Shown: positions 1-11,125 of the stretch, in pieces
Layout: the number at the start of each line of letters is the position of its first letter
How positions within the stretch are numbered: the first letter of the stretch is position 1
Assembly: GCA_023853785.1 (NCBI GenBank)
Contig: JAJIRX010000140.1
Coordinates: 56,531-120,530 of the forward strand
DNA length: 64,000 bases
Source of the DNA: Psilocybe azurescens
Taxonomy: Eukaryota > Basidiomycota > Agaricomycetes > Agaricales > Agrocybaceae
Reading direction: 5' to 3'
Notes under the pieces: model-generated
What the model saw: the letters and a program-made list of their open reading frames with translations, nothing else
Told to the model about the DNA's origin: nothing
Database searches by the model: none
Position numbers and translations under genes: made by a program

Positions 1-2248
1 GAAGCCAAATAACGAACCTTTGTCAACAACCCTCCATGTCCCAGTGGCTTATAATGATGGTTGCGGATCAGGTAAGCGTGTAATCTGTATAAAATGCGTG
101 CTATCTTACCGATTTTTGCATATTTGCATGAACTACCCATCTCAGAAATGTCTTGGACTATAGTTTCAACCACGAGCGCTGCCGCCGCCTACCTAGCACC
201 AACTGGCTTTTCTCTCTGTAGAGATTCCTCCACGAATACACTACCAACCCCTGCGTCTCAATAAGAGCACATGATGGGCTATAAACCCTTGTTGAGCCTT
301 TCTATAAACTGTCTGAGGCGTGTATTTGCTGTATAGATCTTATTTTATGAGATAGCTCATGTCCTGCACATACATCACGGGAATACTCACAGGCCCGCAG
401 CGGGTGGAGCAATCTGAGAGTGATAGATGTACATTGCTCGTGATTGTGTGCGTGTGCAGGCTCGGACCGGGGTCAACTCACGAACCGATATCATTCCAAA
501 CCCCTCAGTTGATTTCTCTGTCCGTCCGAAACGTTCATCACCCTCGCGAGTCGAACCTGATACTGAGTATGAGTGCGAGCCAGGCCACTCCTCCGACTCC
601 CATTGCAGGCCAGAGCCGATACGACGACCCAACCCCGGGGACACAAGAGTCTGACAACCATCTCCCGGTCCTGTTTTGACTTTTGTACCCTGCTTCGCCA
701 CGCTTGACGACTTGATGTCCGGTTTATCATCCGTCGTAGCCTACAGCATAATACTGTAGCCCCTGCACGTACGATCCGTAAGTCACTGTGCATTATTATT
801 CGCATCCTCATCCTCGTTCCCATTACATTCCCATTCTCATCTTACTCCCATGATCATTCGTCCTCACCGTGCATATGCATAAATTTACGCATATACCCCC
901 TAATAATCATCGACATCCAACCCGCATCCACTTCTTCCCAACGCCGACGTTTTCTTGTTCCCTTCCTTTCCCTTCTGCTCTTTGGCTACCCGCATTCATA
1001 CCCACTGACGTACTTCCAAGGTACAACCATGGAAAGCTCCGGGATCGCATAGCGGTGGGCCAATCTGCCCTCTATGAGAAACAGTCACAGACACAACATC
1101 GAAGACAGTTTACTCGGGTGGTAGACGGTCAGGGTCCGGGTCGCGATCAGGGGAGATTGCGGGTGTGGGTGTGGGTGGCGTAGAGCTCGATGGAAAATGT
1201 GGATGCAGTAGGGTAGAAGCTGAGAGAGGGAGAGGAAGGGGAGAGGGCGGGTGATATGGAGAGGGCGCGGGCAGGAGTGTTGTACATCCGCCCGTGGGAT
1301 ACGAAGGCGCGTGCGAGGTCCATCCTAAAAGAGGGGAATGATGAAGAGCGACGAAAGGTGGCTCAATTTTCTGTGAGCATGCATTTCTCTCCCACCCTCC
1401 AATGATCCACATCTCGCTAGTAACTGACGTTTTAACTTTCAAGCTCTTTTCCCTTGTCAATTTGCAATTTTCTACCGATCTATGTGTGTTCTCAAATACA
1501 TCGACCGTCTGAACAAAAGCGCCTGTCGACACGACACTCAGATGTCGGATATCTTACGGACACTCATCCTCTAAGAGTATATCTATCCACACTTCCTTTC
1601 AGTCCTATCCCTACTTTCCTTTATTCGTGTTCTGCGCAGCTGCATTACGCCGTCTTAACGCGAACCATCGAAAGCCCGCCACCGGTAGACGGATCCCGTT
1701 CTGTTATACAGACATTCTACAGTCGCGCGATGCTATGACGTTCTTGGGGTCTGAACAGAATCCACGCATTGGTCGTCTTAGCTGCTCTTCGTATGCTCGA
1801 AACCAACCGAGTCACTGAGACCGTAGGTTCGGGATAGGCGTTGGCTCCAATAAGCTGACTGCTTTCATTGTTTGATTCACATATATGCGACCATACGTTG
1901 ATTTCCATACAGCACGAACCTCGAATCGGTGATCACCATTCAGATCGAAGGCTGCTTGTTGAAGGTTGAAGGCTGAAGGCCGATGCTCCCGGCCTTCTTC
2001 TCTTCTTCTCTTTAGACTTGTCTCAAGGTTACTCGTATGCCACGCACGGGTTGGCGGGCTTGGGAAATGGAGATACGCCGGAGTTCATCTCCGACACGCT
2101 AGGAGCAGGTCTGTCGTGGATGTTCATACTCGATGAGTTTCTATTCTATTACACGCTTATTGTATCAGAGGGTCTACTAGTCTGTGGTTAATGAAGACAT
2201 TACTGTATATGATACTTCTTTATCATTATGTCTCTACGTTCTTCACAG
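1..2248. other. No recognisable gene
   Basis: Only short open frames with no recognisable motif are present. One stretch around 2060-2190 on the + strand stays open for about 45 codons just upstream of the membrane-protein exon and could be an earlier exon of it, but nothing proves this. Confidence 0.4.
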
Positions 2249-2794
2249 ATATGGAGGTGCTTTAATATGTGGAGAAGTTCATGTTGGGTCCCGCTGCTAG
2301 TTTTGTTGCGGAACTTGGTGAGGATCGGAGAGCGATATTCCGCATTCACATTCCTATTAATTGCTTTTCATGCTGTTATAGGTCTCTTAGGTGCTGTGAT
2401 GGTTCTAACAGGGCCGTTTACCAATACATCCACCGATCCGACCTTCAACCTCTTCAATCGCATCGAAAGTGGTCTGACATTCATCTCGCTAGGCGTTGCT
2501 GTGTCTTCCACATTTCTCATTGGATGCAGATTGAATTCCTCTAGAGTCTCCAGCATACGCATAACACCATCCGGCCTGCAAGGAATATTCAAGCATATGG
2601 TAATGTCAGTGGTAGATTTGGCCGTGGCGTACCCGCTCGCACTTCTGCTGTATGCCATCTCCATAATGATTCTGTCATTCAGCGTGATAAGGTCTCCCTG
2701 CACAAAATTTCAGTATTATATCATGTCCGTACTGATAATTGTTGCGGTTCGTAGCTCGGTATGTCTTTTTGATGATTATATTTGTGTGACCTAG
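2249..2794 (+). CDS. Multi-pass membrane protein, C-terminal exon(s), basidiomycete type
   Basis: The translated segment is almost entirely hydrophobic. About four to five membrane spans are visible: near the start (WVPLLVLL), then roughly residues 38-62, 78-99, 124-153 and 163-174 counted from 2228. A consensus 3' splice site (ttcttcacag) lies immediately before 2249, so the readable exon probably begins there with IWRCFNMW. That resembles the Y/W-R-C-x2-x-W motif that opens a mid-protein exon in a large family of uncharacterised basidiomycete membrane proteins with about seven spans. A GTATGT donor at about 2759 suggests the coding part may splice out before the nominal stop at 2794. Upstream exons were not located with confidence. 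No ligand or function can be assigned. The fold class is fairly sure; completeness is doubtful. Confidence 0.5.
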   Translation: MWRCFNMWRSSCWVPLLVLLRNLVRIGERYSAFTFLLIAFHAVIGLLGAVMVLTGPFTNTSTDPTFNLFNRIESGLTFISLGVAVSSTFLIGCRLNSSRVSSIRITPSGLQGIFKHMVMSVVDLAVAYPLALLLYAISIMILSFSVIRSPCTKFQYYIMSVLIIVAVRSSVCLFDDYICVT

Positions 2795-3225
2795 AGTTGA
2801 GGGATAGTGCCGACGGTGCTGGTGGCGAGGCTTGCCATTACGAAAAGAGAAGGGTAATAACAGGTTCATGAATAAATTATGCATTGAGCTTGCAATTGAA
2901 GTCATAGCATGCGATTGATAGCCGTAGTGTGATACCACTGCAGAGTTTAACACATCAAGTAGCGCAGACGATTGGGGCGTAGGAACATTTATTCAAGCTC
3001 CGATCTAATTAAATCGCCGTGTGGTTCCGCTTGCTTGTTCTTTGCTTCCGGCCCATTTCTTCCGACTAGACTCAAAGCATGTTTATTCTTTATCGTCATT
3101 TGCGCACCTGGTCTATTTGGTTGGTGTAGGGGCAGATATACGCCCAACATCACCGCTGCAAAGGTGCGCTTCCCGGCATCTTATCCTGGACCAGCACCAC
3201 TAAAGATCGTGATGGCGATGGTAAT
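2795..3225. other. No recognisable gene
   Basis: This is the spacer between the membrane-protein exon and the chaperonin pseudogene. No supported feature was seen. Confidence 0.4.
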
Positions 3226-5836
3226 GTGCAGACGGTCGCAGATGTGATCAGGACGTGTCTGGGCCCCAGAGCCATGCTCAAAATCATCCTGGGCGGTGTC
3301 CTGTGCGTCCATCTCTCTTTTATCCACCTTCTTCCACATGTTGTCCATTATCCTGACTGTAATCATCATCCTCCCCGTCCTCCCCATGCAGGCTGACGAC
3401 CGACGGCAACGCAATCCTGAGCGAGATCGAAGTCGCGCATCCCGCCGCGAAGAACATGATCGAGCTCAGCAGGACCCAGGACGAGGAGTGCGGCGATGGC
3501 GTCATCAGTATCATCATCCTCGGCACGCAGTCCCCCTTCCTCTTTTTCCTCTTTCCACTCACCTCCCTCCCTCTCTCTCTATTCCATCCACCCAGCCGAC
3601 AAGATCCTTGCACAGCCCCTCTCCCAGCTCGAGCGTGAAATCTATACCGTCGTCATCATCTCCGCGTACAACAAAGTCCTCGCCGAGGCGCTCTCCATCA
3701 TCCAACGCATCTCTGTCCCCATCGACACCGCCAAGGACGCGCAAACTCTCGGCCTTGACATCCATCGGCACCAAGTTATTCAAGTGCTAGTCGGACATAG
3801 TGTGTGCGCTCGCCTTGCAGGCGGTGCGCACTGTCTCTATGAGCCACGGCCATGGTGTCGCTCCCGGGGCTGCAGCTGCGGCGGGGGAGGGTATAGGCGG
3901 AGGCAGGCAGGGCCATGTGCATAGGCAGACGAATGCTGATATAAAATATGCACGCGTCGAGAAGATCCCGGGCGGCGAGATCGAGGAATCGCGCGTGCTT
4001 TCCGGCCTGCTCCTCAACAAAGACATCACGCTCCCGCGCATCAAACTGCTCGACTGCCCCCACGAGTATAAGAAGGACAAGTCGCAGACGAACATGGAGT
4101 CCAGCAAGGAGAGTGACTGGGCGCGGGCGCAGGAGATCAAGGAGGAGCAGGTAAGGGGCTGTGTGAGTGGTTGTTGAAATGAAGCCGGATTTGGTTGTTA
4201 CGGAGAAGGGGGTGTCTGGTGTGTTCTTTTGCTCCTTTTCCCCCTCCCTTTTCCCGCTTCCCCTTAGTTCATGTGTTTATATCAATACTAATAATAACAT
4301 CTCCCCTCCTCGCAGACCTCGCGCAGCACATATTCGCGCAAGTCGGACAACCGCCGTATCGCGCTCACGGTCGCCGCGACCATCGTGAACTACATAGAGT
4401 ATATCAGGGAGAGCGATATCGGGACAGGTGTGGACTTTTTAGGGTGAAGAAGATCAGAGATGAGTGAGTGTTATTTTTGGTTTTTTTTCTCTCTCCCTGT
4501 TTTTCGACATATATGCGTGCGTGCGTACGTGCACACCCGCAATCCGATTCTTGTTTTTGTGGACTTGAACTTGGACGTTCGCGTGATTTTTGCTCTTTCC
4601 ACTGTTCTGTTCTCGTTCTGATTTTTCTTCTTGTCGTCCCTTTTTGATTTTTTCCTCCCGTGGTTCGTTCGTTCTGCGTGCGCGGGCCTTCCCCCTGCCC
4701 TTTTCTTTTTCTTTTCCTCTGTGGTGCTGTGCTGATGCTTGACAATGACCATCTCTTCTATCTTCGATGGATGGATGGAATTGGAACTGGAGCTGGAATC
4801 TTGGCCTCTCGTTCCCAATCCCAATCCCGTTCTTTTTTACTTCTTGAGTTGAGTTCGGTTCGGTTCGGTTCACGACGAAAACAAAAACAAAAAGTCGTGC
4901 TTCTCTCTGTCCTCTGTCCGTCTCTTTTTCTGCATCCGCGATTGTGTTCTCTCTCTCTCTCTCTTTCCCTCTGGTTTACTTGTTTGTGCGGCTGGGTCGC
5001 ATTTCATTATTATTATTATTACCCTTTTCCTCTTTCACTTTACGCTTTCACTGTCTCATTTGTTTTCACTTTTGTCAGCGTCGCAGCCCTACTTAAAAAT
5101 TTCTTTTCTTCGGTTTTCACTGGCTGGTGCTTGTTTCTTCGTTTTTGTTTTTGCTTTGCTTTTCTCCTTGTGCGTGCGAGCCAGTGCCACATGACTTTCA
5201 TCGTTTGTCTCTTTGGAATTAGGAATTACGGGTCACATGTTTCGGGCTTGCCTTTTTGTTTTTGTTTGATTAATGCTACTATCTTCTATATGTTTTACCC
5301 TTTTATTTTCTTATCCGTTACTTCATGAATCTCGCTGCCGACTCTAAACTAACCAACCAATTCCTCTCTCCCCGCTACACCAGATACTTCACGTTCCTCA
5401 CCCAATACCACTCCCCAAAAGTATGCACCATCCTCTTCCACGGTTCCTCCAAAGACATCTTCAACGAGATTGACCGTAACCTCGCTGATGCCATGTCCGT
5501 CTCCCGCAACGTCTTCTTCAATCCCACCCTCTGCCTTGGCGGCCGTGCAACTTAGATGGCCATTAGCGTCCGCCTGCAGCAGAAAGCCCGCAACGGCGCG
5601 GTGCAGGGCATGGAGACATGGCCATATAGAGCGGTTGCGGATGCGATGGAGGTTATCCCCGGGTTCCGATCCAGAATTCGGGCGGGAATGTTATTAGGGT
5701 GTTGACGGAGTTGATGGCGCGTTTTCTTTTTTCTTTTCTTTTTTGTCATATTTTTTGTTGCTCTGGTGCTGAATGGAATATGGGGTTTGCAGAGACCACC
5801 GTCACCGTATTGATGGCTTTACGGGTGCCATACATA
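3226..5836 (+). pseudogene. CCT3: Chaperonin CCT/TRiC gamma-subunit pseudogene with introns
   Basis: Conserved group II chaperonin segments occur in order: VADVIRTCLGPRAMLK near 3235; TDGNAILSEIEVAHPAAKNM and ELSRTQDEECGDG from 3390; ISAYNKVLAEAL near 3660; the ARVEKIPGGEIEESRVLSG segment near 3950; LLDCPHEYKKDKSQTNM near 4050; KPDLVVTEKGVS near 4180; CGLFRVKKIRDE near 4440; and EIDRNLADAMSVSRNVFFNP near 5470. In eukaryotes CCT gamma is one of eight subunits of the cytosolic actin/tubulin-folding ring. This copy is dead. A frameshift lies at about 3755. An in-frame TAG at 3788-3790 replaces the expected Trp, and a TAG near 5553 falls inside the conserved GGGATEMA motif. About nine codons are missing before LLDCP, and the ATP-site GDGTT motif reads GDGVI. 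Introns are retained, so it came from duplicated genomic DNA and not from a retrocopied mRNA. The N-terminal ~10% and the C-terminal quarter are missing or unrecognisable. Confidence 0.85.
4466..5380 (+). other. Pyrimidine-rich insertion within the CCT3 pseudogene
   Basis: About 0.9 kb of T/C-rich sequence separates two adjacent chaperonin coding blocks where an ordinary intron of ~60 bp would be expected. It includes CT dinucleotide and ATT trinucleotide runs. It keeps a 222-codon frame open on the + strand, but that translation is a low-complexity Phe/Leu/Ser/Cys sequence and is not a gene. Confidence 0.5.
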
Positions 5837-6375
5837 AGGTCACCGAACATGTCCCGTTGGCCTCAAAATTATATTTTTATGGTTCGGCTGATGGTACGGA
5901 GGATACCCGTAAAACACCATATGGAGACGTGTACGGCCGTCATTGTGATCTATTAAGTTTGTTCTATGCACATCACAGGCACTGAAGTCGATTTGAATGG
6001 GACTGACAACTTAGTCTTCAAGTAGTCTACACATCAACAAAGTATACACGTAGTCAGTCTCAATTTTTTGTCCTAAAGCCAAGGTGTGCCAATTTCACGT
6101 TCTAATTTATTATGTGTCCGTATCTCTACCGTATACACCGTTTTCGGCCGTATTGGTACCCTGTACCGTCCTGTTGAGATAAAAATTTCAACTATGGCCA
6201 CGATATACGGGTAGCCTGTAGCCCGTAACCCAATCTTCATTTTACGGCTGTATACCGTATACGGTACGGTGTGCATTCCTATCAGCGACTGCTAATATGT
6301 TCTGATATCCCTTAGGCAATCTTTGCTGGCCATGACTTAAGGAAAAGATGAGCCTCCAGGTCACATAATCATTAG
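5837..6375. other. No recognisable gene
   Basis: Short repeats of the type CCGTATAC/GTATACGG occur around 6120-6280. No coding signal was seen. Confidence 0.35.
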
Positions 6376-6511
6376 GGACGCTCACGGTAGCGTTTTGGGC
6401 TGTTTTTCGGTTTGTTTTTCATTCGTTTTTACTGCCAACTTGAAAATGTTGGCGGTAAAAACAAACAAAAACAAACCCAAAAACAACTGAAAAGAGCTAC
6501 CGTGAGCGTCC
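6376..6511. mobile_element. Foldback miniature element (136 bp)
   Basis: The segment starts with GGACGCTCACGGTAGC and ends with the exact reverse complement. The arms are A/T-biased (poly-T tracts on the left, poly-A tracts on the right) and pair around a short centre near 6430-6445. That is the form of a small non-autonomous foldback transposon. No clear target duplication can be read in the flanks. Confidence 0.65.
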
Positions 6512-7357
6512 ACCCGGGAAAATTTCAAAAAAACAGATGAAAAATGAACCAGAAGCTGTTTTTCTCACATTCGGCTCTGCGGCTTCCATTAAACTCCGCT
6601 TCGTTGAGACTTTTTACCCTGGACAACTAAGTAAAGATATATTTCGCTACACTGAACTAAGTATAATACACTCCCAATCCTCTGAGATTGAGTTTTAGAG
6701 AGTTTGTTTATTGAAGGCCACTCCGAGTAAGTCATAAAACAGTATATTAAATGTCTAGTAAATACAACAATGAAGTCAAGTAAATTATCTAAAAACTATG
6801 GCATGCAAAAGATGTTCAAGGGGTAAAGAAAGTGGAAGGTGCGGTGTCAGCAGAGAGGTCTAGCTTGTAGTGCCAGCCTGGCCACTGACTATGGAGGCTG
6901 TGAGTGGGTTAAGCAGGTCCTGTGGCTGATTGCATGGCCACATCCTGCCAACTACATACTTGCAGAAAGCGGCCACAGTGGTCAAACAGCCATGAAGGGC
7001 AACAGCAATGTTGAACATGATGTCAGTGTTGGGTTGAGTTGTAGAGCTAGCACACACTCACCGGGATGTAGAATTCCCCACTCCTAAGCTCAACATGACA
7101 TGCCTAAGTGGAGGTTATAGGCATCATTTGCACCATCAATGGACTACCTTGCTTTTGTTCTAGGGTGCTGAGGTGAGAGACACAAAGCCCTGAGCCCAGT
7201 TGAAATGGATTGTGGTTGCCATCATTATGTGGCCTTGACAATGACAATGTGGGGCTGGAGCTGAGACAATGAGCAGAGGTGGTGGTGGGTGACGGAAATA
7301 GTGCAGGCAGTCAACGTGGTGGGTGAGATTTAGGTTGGAGATTGAAATACTACCTGA

Positions 7358-7522
7358 AAAAGAGATGCAAAAACAACAGAAAAAACAACAGTTCTGAAAA
7401 AGTGCTCCACGAGGACTTTTTCTTTTCGGATTGTTTTTGATCTGTTTTTGAGCTTGTTTTTCTTTGGAAAATGAAACTAAAAAAAGTGAAAAACAAACCA
7501 AAAATGCTACCGTGAGCAACCC
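7358..7522. repeat. Decayed relative of the 136-bp foldback element
   Basis: The right end carries GCTACCGTGAGCAACC, close to the terminus of the element at 6376-6511. The centre near 7398-7424 is a palindrome (AAAAAGTGCTC...GGACTTTTT) with A-rich and T-rich arms. The left terminal motif is not preserved. Confidence 0.4.
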
Positions 7523-8460
7523 TATTGGGTATCTTCTCATCAGAGAAATGCATGCACAAAAATGAGATCACAACCAGTTGGGGTATTCAAAGTCGGTGTT
7601 CCCTAAACATGCAACTTGTATCATTTTGGTGCGGAAGAATGTGGCAGATGCCCATTATTGCACAAGTATCTAGTCAATATTGCTAATACTTAAATCCATA
7701 AGATGACAGGTGATCAGAAAGATGAATATGATATAGCCTTGACTAACAGATTGCTGAGGCTACTGGGGAGCTTGAAATTTCCATAAGGGCGTACAACCAG
7801 TCAATTCTGCCTTGTTCGTCTCCAGTAGGATTTGGAGTTGGCGAGGTCATAGCCCTTCATCTCCTTAATTTGGACATCGGCAGTAACAATTCTTACTGAG
7901 TCTCTGTGTTCTGTATTCACCAAGATGTGTCTTAGAGCGCTATTTGACTAGCACCCAATTCTAGAGTCTGCATTCAATACATGCTACATTCTGATTTTTC
8001 TTTCTTCTGTGTATAGATCCAGAGCAGCCTTTTAATAATTGCTCATCAAGGGCTATGGCTATGCATTCTGATCCACAGAAAGCGCCAGTCTGTATATAGG
8101 GCAAAGCTGTGGTTTACTAAGAAAATCACGTTAGCTATTCTGATCTTGAAGTATGGATGAGAATGATGCACGACAATGTGGGTAGATATCTCATCGATAA
8201 TATATCCTGATCTGCTAGCTCCCCTACATATATAAAGGACTCCCGGACTCTCCATCTTCCTGATTTCAGACTTCTGCTGCCTGCTGTGATATCATCCTTT
8301 GTCACTTGAGGCTTCTCAGAACCTTGGATATGGCTTTTTCAACTTGAATGCAAACAATACTTTTGGTGCATATGCCCTTGATACCTTTGCATCCTCGATG
8401 TCAGTATTCTGTCTCAGACTGTATTACGCTTATGACACTTTCTGAGAATCTATATCGGTA
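7523..8460. other. No recognisable gene
   Basis: Gene-poor DNA, with no supported coding, RNA or repeat feature. Confidence 0.35.
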
Positions 8461-8760
8461 TGTTTTTGGTGTACTTTACAGTGCCCCCATATTCCGTTGG
8501 ACTCCAACGGACTTTCACCAGACCCAGCCAATTCCAATGGACAGTCCATTGGACGTCCAACGGATTCCATTGGACTTGACAAAATTCGGTACCAGTCCAG
8601 TCAGAGTCCGGCCAAATTCGGTCAAAGTCCGGTCAAGTCACTTCAAGACAAAAACAGGTGGACTGGCTGGACTGTCCAGTCTGTTGGACTTCCATTGGAC
8701 TTCCAGTGAACTTCCACCGGACTCTCAGCACTTAATTAGACCAGATCCAAGAGTGCTCTG

Positions 8761-8868
8761 TCCAGTGGAGTCCAGTGGATGTCCAGTGGATGTCCAGTGG
8801 ATGTCCAGTGGATGTCCAGTGGATGTCCAGTGGATGTCCAGTGGATGTCCAGTGGATGTCCAGTGGAC
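8761..8868 (+). repeat. 11-bp minisatellite (about 10 units)
   Basis: The unit TCCAGTGGATG repeats about ten times without interruption in the left subterminal array. The related element at 44,053 has only about three such units at the same place (44,345-44,378), so the array has expanded here or contracted there. Confidence 0.85.
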
Positions 8869-9050
8869 TGTCACTGGTTTAATTACAGACTTGGGAGGGG
8901 GAGTTAGGGGCAGTAGCAGTGTTCTTGGAAGCTTTGGGAGCCATATTAAGGAAGCTAGGTCACTAGGATAATACTTCAATCTTATCTTTAATTCATGTAA
9001 CAATGTAATATAATATATTGAAAACTATATACTACATTATTATCTGACTT

Positions 9051-9405
9051 GTGTACTTTACCTCCACCCAGGAACTCCATGTGGAGTCCACTGACTCCAT
9101 ACAAAAGTGGTGGACTCCACATGGACTCCATCTGGAACATATGCAAATGTCCCAAAAATTATCTTTGGTAGGTGGAGTTCAGATGGACTCCAGGTGGACT
9201 CCAGGTAGTGTCCAGGTGGAGTTCAATTAGACACCACCTGGAGTCCACCTGGACTCCAGTTGGAGTTCCCAACTTTAACTTCATGGAATAGAATTCAATT
9301 GGACTCCAACTGAAATATATTAATGTTTCAATCTTAATGTAAATTCATATAAGTGTAATATAATATATTAACAACTATCTATTACATTGTTACATACTGT
9401 GAGAT
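9051..9405. mobile_element. Left end of a family-2 subterminal-repeat element
   Basis: GTGTACTTTACCTCCACCC starts at 9051 and is followed by many copies of the palindromic unit ACTCCACCTGGAGT, then by the AT core (TAATATAATATATT) near 9360. The matching right end is absent: the sequence runs on into the GC-rich block and the family-1 right end. Confidence 0.6.
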
Positions 9406-9589
9406 CCATCATTAAAAAATTTAAAAACAAAAACAAAAACATAAATTTAAATTTAAAAGAAAAATGGGGATGGAGGTACATACCTGGGTCAGATGAACAA
9501 ATAAATATATAAATGTAAAAGAAAAAGAAGAAAAAAACACGAAAAAAATCTACGAAAAAAGGGGAAAACCTTAAAAAAAGGGGGCAGGA

Positions 9590-10640
9590 GGGTCATCGTC
9601 GTGGGGTGCGTTGTGTTGGGTGTACGTGGCCATATGGCGGTGTCATCCTACACCCCGCCGTGTCCGTCGTCGTTGTCTTCGCCCTCGCTGTCTCACCCTC
9701 GCTGTCTCACCCTCGCCGCCTTGCCCTTGCCCCGCCCCACCGTCTCACCCTCGCTGTCTCACCCTCGCCGCCTTGCCCTTGCCCCGCCCCGCCGTCTCAC
9801 CCTCACCCTCGCCCCGCCTCCGCTGTCTTGCCCTCACCCCCGCTGTCTTGCCCCCTTGCCCTGCCCCGCTGTCTCGCCCTCACCCCTGCTGTCTCGCCCT
9901 CACCCCCACTGTCTCGCCCCCTGCTGTCTCGCCCCCCCCCTCGCCCTGCCCCTGCTGTCTCGCCCTCATCCTACGCCCTTGCCGCTGCCGTCTTCGCCCC
10001 CCCTCGCCCTGCCCCCGCTGTCTAGCCCTCATCCTCGCCCTCGCCCCCCGCTGTCTACGCCCCTGCCGTCTCGTCCTACGCCCCTGCCGTCTCGTCCTCA
10101 CCCCCGCTGTCTTGCCCTTGCTCCTGCTGTCTCGCCTTACCCTCGCTGTCTCGCCCTTGCCCTTGCTCTCGCCTCACCGTCTTGCCCCGCCGTCTTGCCC
10201 TCACCCCGCCGTCTTGCCCTCACTGTCTTGCCCCTGCTGTCTTGCCCCCGCCATCTTGCCCTTGCCCTCACCCTCACCCTCACCCTCACCGTCTCACCCC
10301 GCTGTCTCGCACCACCCTTGCTGTGCCCGTTGCTGTTGCCGTCTCGCCGCACCGTCTCGCCCCCACCCTTGCTGTTGCTGTTGCCGTCCTCGCTGTCGCC
10401 CTTGCCGTCGCTGTCGTCTGCATTCTACGTCATTGCGGTACTCCTTGTCCGCGTCCGCATTGTCGTTATTGTTGCCGCGGTTGCGGTCGTGGTCGTGGCC
10501 GTCGTGGTCGTGTTTGTCCTCCATCGCGTCGGGTTGGCTTTCGCCTGGCTCCGACCGACGAGGCAGTAGTGGTGGTGGAAGGAAAAGTGGGGCTGGAATC
10601 AACAACAGACCGACATGGCATCAACATGTCACGTGCGTGT
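9590..10640. repeat. GC-rich low-complexity block with conserved 3' tag
   Basis: About 0.9 kb is built of degenerate GCCCTCACC / GCTGTCTCGCC units. Because stops are rare in such sequence, frames of more than 300 codons stay open on both strands, but the translations are Pro/Ser/Leu- or Arg-rich repeats and are not proteins I can support. The last ~105 bp (about 10,530-10,640) are not simple repeat and recur at 45,775-45,880 and, inverted, at 57,165-57,290. Confidence 0.7.
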
Positions 10641-10719
10641 TGTTGTTTGGCCGGTGCCGAGCAGTGCCGAGAATTTCGGCCACATCACTATCTATTTAAC
10701 TAATTTTTTGTTTTCCATA

Positions 10720-10797
10720 AGCCTTTGTGGCTCAGTTGGTTTATCCTGCTTGTGTTCGGTGTTCTCCGATGCCCAAGTTCAATTCTCGTTTGTGTCT
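10720..10797 (+). ncRNA. tRNA-like (SINE-type) RNA polymerase III module
   Basis: TGGCTCAGTTGG fits the A-box consensus TRGCNNAGYNGG. About 45 bp later AGTTCAATTCT resembles the B-box GGTTCRANTCC, and a T run (a polymerase III terminator) follows. A homologous module lies inverted in the element at 56.6-58.5 kb. The folding is too poor for a working tRNA, so I call it tRNA-derived. Confidence 0.5.
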
Positions 10798-10847
10798 TTT
10801 TTTTTCTATACTATTATAAATTATAATAAAAGGACATCCATTGGACT

Positions 10848-11117
10848 TGTCCGCTGGAATTCCAATGGTCATGTCCGGTGGGATTCCGATGGACTTCCAT
10901 TGGACTTCCGTTGGTCCTTTGACTGCTGGTTTGGCATTATTCCAGTGGACAGTCCACCCGGACAGTCCATTGGACTTGTAGTCCGTCGGACATTCACTGG
11001 AATCTCACCGGAAAATTTCAGCAGTCCTAGACCAGAAAAATTGTCATTCTGAATATAGAAAGTCCAACGGAGTCTGACCGGAGTCCGACCAAAAAATGGG
11101 GGCCATGTAAAGACCTC
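10848..11117. repeat. Right subterminal array of family-1 copy 1
   Basis: Many copies of TCCATTGGACTT, TCCAGTGGAC and diverged relatives end at the terminal GTAAAGACCTC. The same array, about 85-90% similar by eye, recurs at 61,755-62,084. Confidence 0.75.
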
Positions 11118-11125
11118 TGTTTTTG

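Larger units (their letters stand above)
8469..11117. mobile_element. Subterminal-repeat transposon, family 1, copy 1 (non-autonomous)
   Basis: The left end reads GTGTACTTTACAGTGCCCCC. The right end, read inward, is GAGGTCTTTACATGGCCCCC. The element is bracketed by an exact 8-bp target duplication, TGTTTTTG, at 8461-8468 and 11118-11125. Eight-bp duplications fit hAT- or KDZ-type transposases. Both subterminal regions are packed with the palindrome-like unit TCCATTGGA / TCCAGTGGA. The interior holds a conserved AT-rich core, a GC-rich block and a tRNA-like module. No transposase is encoded, so it must be moved in trans. A second family's left end (9051) is embedded inside. Confidence 0.75.

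Noticed and set aside
4660..5328. 222-codon + strand frame rich in Phe, Leu and Ser that could suggest a membrane protein
   Set aside because: It is pyrimidine-rich non-coding DNA between two chaperonin pseudogene blocks.
8763..8866. Possible CRISPR-like array
   Set aside because: The unit is 11 bp with no spacers, in a eukaryotic transposon; it is a minisatellite.
8348..8971. 207-codon frame with SSGCPVDVQWM repeats
   Set aside because: A translation of the 11-bp minisatellite and subterminal array, not a protein.
9601..10703. Open frames of 322 and 362 codons on the + strand
   Set aside because: They lie wholly in GC-rich tandem-like units with few stops, several overlapping frames are open at once, and the translations are Pro/Ser/Leu repeats. 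The frame is not conserved in the related blocks at 45 and 57 kb.
10720..10797. Functional tRNA gene
   Set aside because: The acceptor and T stems do not pair well and no convincing anticodon arm is seen; a tRNA-derived module fits better.
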